Of a stretch of 5,997 nt of DNA, positions 1 to 5,239 are shown in pieces. Numbering within the stretch: position 1 is the stretch's first letter; each line of letters opens with the position of its first letter. The stretch is from Nanobdellati archaeon. GTDB lineage: Archaea > B1Sed10-29 > WALL01 > WAMD01. The notes under the pieces were generated by a model, which was not told the origin of the DNA, searched no databases, and was given only the letters and a program-made list of their open reading frames with translations. The DNA is taken from the NCBI GenBank assembly GCA_015522495.1, contig WAMD01000026.1, positions 1 to 5,997 of the forward strand, read 5' to 3'. The translations under genes were made by a program, and so were the position numbers.

Positions 1-484
1 AAACCTTTCTTCCTGATCTCTTCTTCTCTAGGAGGCCTAACTCCCAGAGCCTATTCAACCTTGCAGATGCTGCATTTCTTCCCTTGTAGCTTAAAGCCCT
101 CTGGACTTCATTGGCCGTTACGGGACCTCTGTCCTTGATCATCTCTAGTATTCTACTGTCCACATCGCTTATTCCAGGAGTTATCCCCGAGGTGATGGTG
201 TGAGGGGGATGGGGGGAGGGGGAACGTGACTCCAGGAGGTTTCTTATTGCTCTCAGCTCTTCAAGGATCTTCTTGAACATTGTGTTTGACTTTTCCCTCT
301 CTTTTATGAGCCTGTGTATCATGGCTCCAACAACAATAGGATCCTGAAATTTCTCAAGGTCATATGCTATATCCCTACTGTACTCCTCAAATTCCTGTGA
401 CCCATACTCTCCGAGATATTTTTTGTATTCTTCCATCCATGCACGGGAGCCAACATGTTCATGTTTTATATCTTTCCTCGACAT
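1..484 (-). CDS. Winged-helix DNA-binding protein, partial (C-terminus beyond the left edge)
   Basis: The frame is open from an ATG at 484 to the left edge (161 full codons). An in-frame TGA at 500-502, only six codons upstream, makes this start firm; a second Met lies at residue 17. Residues 1-65 are charged and probably helical. Residues 66-86 look like a short amphipathic or coiled-coil helix (FKKILEELRAIRNLLES). Residues 87-104 are a Pro/Ser/His-rich linker. Residues about 108-161 look like a winged helix-turn-helix: a helix (SRILEMIKDRG), a helix-turn-helix (VTANEVQRAL then GRNAASARLNRLWELG), and the start of a basic wing (LLEKKRSGRKV) cut by the edge. The likely role is a transcription regulator with an N-terminal oligomerisation or partner-binding part. 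Its own promoter carries a phased repeat array, which suggests autoregulation (inference). It lies downstream of ppsA on the same strand, but there is no evidence that it controls ppsA. A virus- or plasmid-derived regulator is possible. The specific family is not recognised. Confidence 0.8.
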   Translation of the reverse strand, partial: MSRKDIKHEHVGSRAWMEEYKKYLGEYGSQEFEEYSRDIAYDLEKFQDPIVVGAMIHRLIKEREKSNTMFKKILEELRAIRNLLESRSPSPHPPHTITSGITPGISDVDSRILEMIKDRGPVTANEVQRALSYKGRNAASARLNRLWELGLLEKKRSGRKV

Positions 485-497
485 AACTATCCCTAAT

Positions 498-538
498 TGT
501 CACGATACTGTCCTAACTGTCATGATTTAGTCATGACT
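498..538. promoter_or_regulatory. Phased GTC half-site array, probable operator of the winged-helix gene
   Basis: Four WGTC elements begin at 498, 509, 518 and 529, so their spacings are 11, 9 and 11 bp, about one helical turn each. Three of them extend to GTCAYGA (499-505, 519-525, 530-536). The blocks 492-511 and 512-531 match at 15 of 20 positions as a tandem direct repeat, and 529-538 (AGTCATGACT) is a perfect 10-bp palindrome. The array lies just downstream of the minus-strand TATA box and covers the expected transcription start, where a bound protein would block transcription. Binding by the adjacent winged-helix protein is inferred. Confidence 0.5.
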
Positions 539-540
539 CA

Positions 541-548
541 TATATAAA
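541..548 (-). promoter_or_regulatory. TATA box for the winged-helix gene
   Basis: The minus strand reads TTTATATA here. With the usual archaeal spacing of about 26 bp, the start would fall near 518, giving a leader of about 34 nt before the ATG at 484. The leader holds only a weak ribosome-binding site (AGGG, about 8 nt before the ATG). The AT-rich element could also serve the plus strand, but no convincing plus-strand gene follows. Confidence 0.45.
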
Positions 549-618
549 GCTTTCGATTAAGTTTTCAGGAATAGTGCATGATTTTCTAGCCACCAAAGCT
601 ATGAAAGCAACACAGACT

Positions 619-2868
619 TCAACGTCCAACCTCTTTCTCTGCCTCCGCTACAACCCTTTTCACCTTTGCAAAGGCGTCAGGATTGACAGAAATGCTGGTT
701 ATACCCTGTTCAACTAGGAACCTAGCAAACTCTGGATAATTGCTAGGAGCTTGCCCACACAAACTGACAGTCTTTCCCTTTGCTCTAGCCCCCTTAATGA
801 TCATGGAAATCGCCTTCTTCACAGCTGGATCTCTTTCATCGAACAGGCCCATCTTTCCAAGCATTTCAGAGTCCCTATCAACTCCTAGAACTAGTTGGGT
901 CAAGTCATTAGAACCTATGGAAAACCCATCCACCAAATCTGCAAATTCATCAGATAGCAAAGCTACGCTGGGAACCTCTGCCATTATCCACACTTTAAAC
1001 TTATCACCTCTTTCTAACCCCTCTTCTTTCATTATTCCCAATATCTTACTGACTTCCTCCTGTTTCCTAACGAAAGGCAACATAACCCAAAGATTGTCCA
1101 GGCCTGAATCTCTAACTTTCCTAACTGCTTTCAGCTCTAACCTAAACGCTGGCTCATACTTAGGTGAGTAATACCTAGAACATCCTCTCCAACCAAGCAT
1201 TGGATTATCTTCCTCTGGTTCATACTTATCTCCTCCCTCTAGCCCCTTGTACTCATTCGTCTTGAAATCAGAAAACCTCATTACAACAGGCCTAGGGTAA
1301 AAAGCCTTGCATACTCTGGTTATACCTTCTGCTAGCTTGTCTATCCACTCTCCCTCTTTGCTCTCTTCTATAGCCTTCAGTGGATGCTTCTTTATGCTGG
1401 TCGCTATGATAAACTCCTCTCTCATTAATCCGACACCGTCTACTGGAAGCTTAGCGTATTTTTCTGCCATGTCAGGTATGCCCAAATTTAAGTATACCTT
1501 TGTTTTAGTTTCAGGTACCTCTCCCTCAAGACTTTCAACCTCTATCTCAACCTTACCTTTATAGACTAATCCCTTTGTTGCATCTACGGTAACAAGGTCT
1601 CCATCATTAACAAGCTCGGTTATATTACCAGTTCCAACAACAGATGGTATTCCCAACTCCCTGGATACTATAGCCGCATGGCAGGTCATTCCTCCTTCAT
1701 CTGTCACTATGGCAGCAGCTTTCTTCATTGCGGGAACCATATCTGGATTTGTCATCTTTGTGACTAATACATCCCCTTTCTGAACTTTCTCAAGCTCAGA
1801 TAGATCAAGAACAATCTTAACAGGACCAGTAACAACTCCTGGAGATGCAGGAAGGCCCTTTGTTATAATATGGCCTTTAACTTCTTCCTTCTTTATCTTT
1901 TCACCAAGCTTTAGGGTGGTTATTGCCCTTGCTTGGACTATGTAGAGCTTGCCCTTCTCGTAAGCCCACTCCATATCCTGGGGATAACCATAGTGGCTCT
2001 CGGTCTTCAAACCCAACTTCGCTAGCTCAATAATCTTATCATCTGGAAGCTTTTGCCTCTGTTGCATGTCTTCAGTTATATCATACCTCTCAATACCAAT
2101 CCCCGATTTAGACCTAGATAATTTCCATGTCTGCTTTGCAATGTGCTTGCTCACTATACCCCCAGTTTTTTTATCAAATACATATGTATCAGGAGTAACT
2201 TTGCCACCTACAACAACCTCTCCAAGTCCGTAAGCGGCCTCTATGACTACCTTGCTTGTGTCTCCAGTTGGAGATGCGGTGAACATGACTCCTGAAACCT
2301 CCGATTCAACCATTTTTTGAATTACAGCTGCTATCTTCACTTTCTCATGAGGAAACCCTTGCTTAGTCCGGTAGAACACAGCCCTTGCAGTGAATAAACT
2401 AGCCCAGCACTTCAGCACTGCCTTCAACAGATCTCTCTCCCCCTTGACATCTAAATAGGTCTCCTGCTGGCCAGCAAAGCTAGCCCCTGGCAGGTCCTCG
2501 GCTGTGGCCGAGGACCTGACTGCGACGAAGGGCTCCCCGCCTAGCTGGTTTGATAGCTTCCTATATGCCTCAATTATATACATTTGGATATCCATTGGGA
2601 CCTTCGCTGAGAGTATCATGTTCCTTACTCTCTTAGCATTCTCTTCTAGTTGCTCAGTATTATCAACATTCGTGGAGCTAAGTATAGGATATATCAATTT
2701 ATCCAAACCAGTTCTTCTAAGAAACTCAGCATATGTTTGAGCGGTTACAACGAAACCAGGAGGCACTGGAAGACCCACCTGAGTCATTTCACCTAGGTTA
2801 GCACCTTTGCCTCCCGCTGATGGGATATCATTTTTACTTATCTCATTAAACCATAAAATATACTTCAT
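619..2868 (-). CDS. ppsA: Phosphoenolpyruvate synthase (pyruvate, water dikinase)
   Basis: This cytosolic enzyme converts pyruvate, ATP and water to PEP, AMP and phosphate, the entry to gluconeogenesis; in some archaea it may also work in the glycolytic direction. It has 749 residues, somewhat shorter than the E. coli enzyme (about 790). The N-terminal ATP-grasp-like domain (about 10-325) has GGKGANLGEM at 19-28 and VRSSATAEDLPGASFAGQQ at 117-135. The phosphohistidine swivel domain (about 335-440) has GGMTCHAAI with catalytic His397; the TCH form fits PEP synthase better than pyruvate phosphate dikinase, which usually has TSH. The C-terminal TIM barrel (about 455-745) has Arg531, the GWRG motif at 559-562, Glu631, GSNDLTQLVLGVDRD at 652-666, and CGQAPS with the expected proton-donor Cys704. 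All expected catalytic residues are present and there is no intein or frameshift. The ATG at 2868 has a GGTGA ribosome-binding site (2873-2877) 4 nt upstream. The gene is divergent from the radical-SAM gene. No T-rich terminator is visible after the stop, so some read-through toward the winged-helix gene is possible. Confidence 0.97.
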   Translation of the reverse strand: MKYILWFNEISKNDIPSAGGKGANLGEMTQVGLPVPPGFVVTAQTYAEFLRRTGLDKLIYPILSSTNVDNTEQLEENAKRVRNMILSAKVPMDIQMYIIEAYRKLSNQLGGEPFVAVRSSATAEDLPGASFAGQQETYLDVKGERDLLKAVLKCWASLFTARAVFYRTKQGFPHEKVKIAAVIQKMVESEVSGVMFTASPTGDTSKVVIEAAYGLGEVVVGGKVTPDTYVFDKKTGGIVSKHIAKQTWKLSRSKSGIGIERYDITEDMQQRQKLPDDKIIELAKLGLKTESHYGYPQDMEWAYEKGKLYIVQARAITTLKLGEKIKKEEVKGHIITKGLPASPGVVTGPVKIVLDLSELEKVQKGDVLVTKMTNPDMVPAMKKAAAIVTDEGGMTCHAAIVSRELGIPSVVGTGNITELVNDGDLVTVDATKGLVYKGKVEIEVESLEGEVPETKTKVYLNLGIPDMAEKYAKLPVDGVGLMREEFIIATSIKKHPLKAIEESKEGEWIDKLAEGITRVCKAFYPRPVVMRFSDFKTNEYKGLEGGDKYEPEEDNPMLGWRGCSRYYSPKYEPAFRLELKAVRKVRDSGLDNLWVMLPFVRKQEEVSKILGIMKEEGLERGDKFKVWIMAEVPSVALLSDEFADLVDGFSIGSNDLTQLVLGVDRDSEMLGKMGLFDERDPAVKKAISMIIKGARAKGKTVSLCGQAPSNYPEFARFLVEQGITSISVNPDAFAKVKRVVAEAEKEVGR
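2491..2518. repeat. Perfect 12-bp inverted repeat with a 4-nt loop inside ppsA
   Basis: The arm at 2491-2502 (CAGGTCCTCGGC) is the exact reverse complement of 2507-2518, with TGTG (2503-2506) between them. It encodes residues about 117-126 of PpsA, part of the conserved nucleotide-binding motif RSSATAEDL. It is much more GC-rich than the surrounding gene. In the ppsA mRNA it would form a very stable stem with a CACA loop. Confidence 0.9.
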
Positions 2869-2872
2869 AAAA

Positions 2873-2877
2873 TCACC
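2873..2877 (-). promoter_or_regulatory. Ribosome-binding site of ppsA
   Basis: The minus strand reads GGTGA, complementary to the 3' end of archaeal 16S rRNA, and ends 4 nt before the ATG at 2868. It supports this start and indicates a leadered mRNA, in contrast to the apparently leaderless pair at 5187/5240. Confidence 0.65.
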
Positions 2878-2905
2878 ATATCCTACTTAACAAAATAAAG
2901 ACAGC

Positions 2906-2917
2906 ATATAATTTAAA
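2906..2917. promoter_or_regulatory. Shared AT-rich TATA region between ppsA and the radical-SAM gene
   Basis: The element holds ATATAA followed by the self-complementary core TTTAAA (2912-2917), usable from either strand. At a spacing of about 26 bp it predicts a plus-strand start near 2940, about 43 nt before the radical-SAM ATG. It predicts a minus-strand start near 2888, about 20 nt before the ppsA ATG, leaving room for the ppsA ribosome-binding site. A second AT-rich minus-strand element around 2891-2899 could serve ppsA instead. Confidence 0.5.
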
Positions 2918-2959
2918 CATTTCAGAAAAAAGGTTATTAGTCACAACCCACCAAATAAA

Positions 2960-2985
2960 GGAGAAAAATGTGAGGGAGAAAAATG
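2960..2985 (+). promoter_or_regulatory. Duplicated ribosome-binding site plus start codon; upstream copy is an ATG-TGA start-stop
   Basis: The 11-mer GGAGAAAAATG occurs at 2960-2970 and again at 2975-2985, a 15-bp period that keeps both ATGs in the same frame. The first ATG (2968-2970) is followed directly by TGA (2971-2973), so it cannot start the protein. The second ATG (2983-2985) opens the 442-codon gene. Both copies carry the same Shine-Dalgarno-like purine stretch at the same distance, so ribosomes could start at either. Confidence 0.75.
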
Positions 2986-4311
2986 AAAGCTAACGAAAAT
3001 AAAAAAGTCCAAGAGACGACGAAAACAATTATACCTAGATCAGGAAAGTGTTCATGGGGAAAATGCATATTCTGCGGATACGGCAAGGAAGAGTATCCAG
3101 TTAACGTTCAGGCGTTGAAGGTGTGGTTGGACAGGCAGTTGCTTGATTTCCATGGAGATACTCTAAAGATCTACTGCTCTGGATCATTTTTGGATGACGA
3201 GCAGTTTCCAAGGGAGTTTAGGGAGTATGTGGTCAAGAAGTGCAAGGATAAGGGGATAAAACACCTTCAAATAGAGTCAAGACCTGAGTTTGTCACAGAT
3301 GAAAAGTTGGAAGAGTTTGACGAATTAGACTTAATCATAGGAATTGGTCTGGAAGTTGCAGATGACCAAGCTTTAAAGCTAATTGCAAAGGGGTTTACGG
3401 TTAAAGACTACTTGAAAGCTGTTGAAAAGATCCACAAACATGGCTTTAAGGTGAAGGCATACGTGCTGGTGAACCTCCCAGTACCTAACTGGGAAAAGCT
3501 GTTTCACAAGACAATGGAACTCGCAAGGAAAACAGCAGATAGGATAGTCGTGATGAACCTGCTTCCTCATGGAAAAGCACCCATACTGGAAATGTGGGCA
3601 AGAGGTGAGTGGAAGCCATTGAGTAGAAAGGATTTCGAAAAGGTTGTGGCTCCCTACATGAATGACCCAAAGGTGGAAGTGGAGTTTGAAACATTTAGGT
3701 TTATACCAAATATACCAAACGAGAAAAAGGTATTCATTGAGGGTGTTGGCAAAGATTATATAGAACACCCCTGGTACAACATATGGCAGGACTGGTTCTC
3801 CAGGATATACGAGCCGCCTGCTGGAAAAGACATTGCACTGTTCGTTCCATGCTCTTACACAAAGCCCTATTCAAGGTCGAAGACACATAGGCTAATAGAT
3901 AAAGCAGTAAAGCTAAGTGAAAAGGCTAAAAGGATTCACAGGATAGTGATATCATCTCCCGGAGTAATTCCTTTTGAATTCAATAATTACTATCCATTCA
4001 ATGCATACGAATGGGATGAAAGATTGGAGACTCCAGAGGTAAAGGAAGAATACGTAAGGATAAACAAAGAGAGGATAAAGAAATATTTGAAAGCCCATGG
4101 AAGGCACTACAAACATTTTATAGCCTACTTTAGGCTGGAATCTGAAAGCCTAGAAGCACTCAAACAGGCATGTGATGAACTGGGAATAAAGCTAGTCCTA
4201 GGTTACAATCCAGAGACTTACATGAGGTTAGTTAACGAGGGTGAAAAGAGGCCTTTATTCAGGGAAGAGCTCCTTCACGAGCTAAAATCAAAACTCGAAG
4301 CTATCAAATAA
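2983..4311 (+). CDS. Fusion of a RaSEA-type radical-SAM domain with an ArcS-type DUF5591 domain; probable archaeosine biosynthesis enzyme
   Basis: Residues about 15-265 resemble the radical-SAM enzyme for archaeosine formation. They have a cysteine cluster C23-X4-C28-X2-C31 followed by GYG, and also SGSFLDDEQFP (66-76), ESRPEFVTDEKLE (98-110), IGIGLEVAD (119-127) and VLVNLPVP (161-168). Residues about 282-440 resemble DUF5591 of archaeosine synthase: P289-C290-X3-K294-P295-Y296-X2-S299-X2-H302 fits the ArcS signature PC-X3-KPY-X2-S-X2-H exactly, followed by SSPGVIPFE (324-332). In the known pathway ArcS joins lysine to preQ0 at tRNA position 15, and RaSEA then cleaves the adduct using S-adenosylmethionine and an iron-sulfur cluster, yielding archaeosine. 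These are normally separate proteins that act as a complex; here both signatures share one chain. No transglycosylase or PUA domain is apparent, so base exchange would need another protein. The start follows GGAGAAAA. Whether both activities are intact is inferred, not shown. Confidence 0.85.
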   Translation: MKANENKKVQETTKTIIPRSGKCSWGKCIFCGYGKEEYPVNVQALKVWLDRQLLDFHGDTLKIYCSGSFLDDEQFPREFREYVVKKCKDKGIKHLQIESRPEFVTDEKLEEFDELDLIIGIGLEVADDQALKLIAKGFTVKDYLKAVEKIHKHGFKVKAYVLVNLPVPNWEKLFHKTMELARKTADRIVVMNLLPHGKAPILEMWARGEWKPLSRKDFEKVVAPYMNDPKVEVEFETFRFIPNIPNEKKVFIEGVGKDYIEHPWYNIWQDWFSRIYEPPAGKDIALFVPCSYTKPYSRSKTHRLIDKAVKLSEKAKRIHRIVISSPGVIPFEFNNYYPFNAYEWDERLETPEVKEEYVRINKERIKKYLKAHGRHYKHFIAYFRLESESLEALKQACDELGIKLVLGYNPETYMRLVNEGEKRPLFREELLHELKSKLEAIK

Positions 4312-4314
4312 GCT

Positions 4315-5187
4315 CTAAACGAACTCCGCCATCTGTCTTCTGGACTCTAAATTTCTCCAGGACATGCCAAGCAGGTATGAAAAGACTAACCTAGAAATAT
4401 CCCATATAAGAACGGATAGGAACGAGGTCATAAGTGGAACTCCAAATATAGAAAATACTGCCATTCCTGTGAGCTCAGATAACCCAAGGCCATAATAACT
4501 TGGAACCTTTAACGTTAGTAATATGATGGACATAGGTAAAAACAGGTATTGAAACGGAATAAAGTAACCTAGTGAGAAGAGTATAATCCAAACTGCCATT
4601 GCATCTGTCAGCCAAACTGCAAAATCAAGGCCGAGCAAGGAGAATTCAAGTGTTCTATCTATTGGGATGGTTAAACTTATCTTCTCAAGTAGGTAAGCTA
4701 AGACCGCTATGACCACTAAATACATACCAAGGAAGATCATAGGGTCCTTATGATTGAGTGAAAAGAAAAGGAGGTAAAACATCGCAATGCCTGCAGCTGA
4801 CGATATAAACATTATCTCTAGGAACTTTGAAAAAATCAAATATCCTTTTCCGACAAGTTTTGAAAAGCCCATCTTCATAGGTTTCATCACTTGCATCGTC
4901 GTGAACCCGGTAACATCTAGGTCTGGGACGAGCTGATTCACAAGATTGTATGAAGACATGGCAGCTGTTCTAACAAGGAAATAACTTTTGAACAGCCTTA
5001 TGAATGCCGAAAACGCAGCTAGTACAACCCCTGCAAGCACTAAGTAATTTATGCCTTTTACACTAGGCTCCATGAGACCTAGAACCAGTGCTAGGGCTAG
5101 TGCTAGAAGGCTTATCCCCAACCTAACTGATAGGCGCTGGGGGCCTCCCACCCTAGGGATACCAGCCAATCGTATTTGTATATTCAT
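4315..5187 (-). CDS. Polytopic membrane protein, UPF0104/LPG-synthase-TM (flippase-like) family candidate
   Basis: The 290-residue protein is strongly hydrophobic, with about 7-8 likely membrane spans: near residues 22-39, 45-66, 120-142, 150-168, 185-208, 212-228, 238-258 and 259-274. The N-terminal 20 residues are basic (IRLAGIPRVGGPQRLSVR), suggesting a cytoplasmic N-terminus. The motif VPSYYGLGLSELTGMAVFSIFGVP (about 228-251) resembles the conserved proline, Gly-Leu-Gly and Glu pattern near the C-terminus of UPF0104/LPG-synthase-TM proteins, which are linked to lipid or glycolipid transfer across membranes. The family call rests on this pattern. The substrate is unknown. The frame stays open upstream to 5652, but I chose the ATG at 5187: the protein-like hydrophobic pattern begins there, it sits about 26 bp from a TATA box, and the upstream part is antisense to another gene. 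No ribosome-binding site precedes the ATG, which fits leaderless translation. The stop is 3 bp from the stop of the convergent radical-SAM gene. Confidence 0.75.
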   Translation of the reverse strand: MNIQIRLAGIPRVGGPQRLSVRLGISLLALALALVLGLMEPSVKGINYLVLAGVVLAAFSAFIRLFKSYFLVRTAAMSSYNLVNQLVPDLDVTGFTTMQVMKPMKMGFSKLVGKGYLIFSKFLEIMFISSAAGIAMFYLLFFSLNHKDPMIFLGMYLVVIAVLAYLLEKISLTIPIDRTLEFSLLGLDFAVWLTDAMAVWIILFSLGYFIPFQYLFLPMSIILLTLKVPSYYGLGLSELTGMAVFSIFGVPLMTSFLSVLIWDISRLVFSYLLGMSWRNLESRRQMAEFV

Positions 5188-5208
5188 ACGGTTAATTGAT
5201 GGATTGGG

Positions 5209-5218
5209 TTTATAAATT
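5209..5218. promoter_or_regulatory. Single bidirectional TATA box of the divergent membrane-protein and basic-protein genes
   Basis: TTTATAAA at 5209-5216 is a perfect palindrome. Its centre (5212.5) lies 25.5 bp from the minus-strand ATG at 5187 and 27.5 bp from the plus-strand ATG at 5240. Standard archaeal spacing therefore places both transcription starts on or next to the start codons. Neither ATG has a Shine-Dalgarno sequence, in line with leaderless mRNAs. Confidence 0.7.
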
Positions 5219-5239
5219 AGTTTTGATAAAACGGATATC

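Noticed and set aside
546..553. Palindrome AAAGCTTT beside the TATA box of the winged-helix gene
   Set aside because: At 8 bp and AT-rich it is expected by chance, and it has no partner site or phasing with the operator array.
485..618. C/D box small RNA in the intergenic regions (also 2869-2982, 5188-5239, 5810-5888)
   Set aside because: No RTGATGA with a matching CTGA at suitable spacing could be found by eye in any spacer.
601..717. Short plus-strand frame starting ATG AAA GCA with 38 codons, downstream of a possible plus-strand TATA element at 540-549
   Set aside because: It runs antisense to the conserved end of ppsA, has no ribosome-binding site, and its translation shows no recognisable features.
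740..1171. Open frame on the plus strand inside ppsA, with similar frames at 1307-1564 and 2504-2740
   Set aside because: All are antisense to well-conserved ppsA codons, have no promoter or ribosome-binding site, and give Ser/Pro/Leu-rich translations typical of antisense shadows.
1669..1695. Possible intein insertion site at the GGMTCHAAI motif of ppsA
   Set aside because: Inteins are known in archaeal PEP synthases, but here the motif is continuous and the protein has normal length, so the site is empty.
3379..3768. Minus-strand open frames inside the radical-SAM gene (3379-3768 and 3485-3694)
   Set aside because: They overlap a gene with recognisable motifs, and their Cys/His/Phe-rich translations look like reverse-frame noise.
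5085..5111. Short direct repeat of AGTGCTAG on the plus strand
   Set aside because: It encodes the Leu-Ala alternation of the first membrane span (LLALALALVLG), so protein composition and codon choice explain it.
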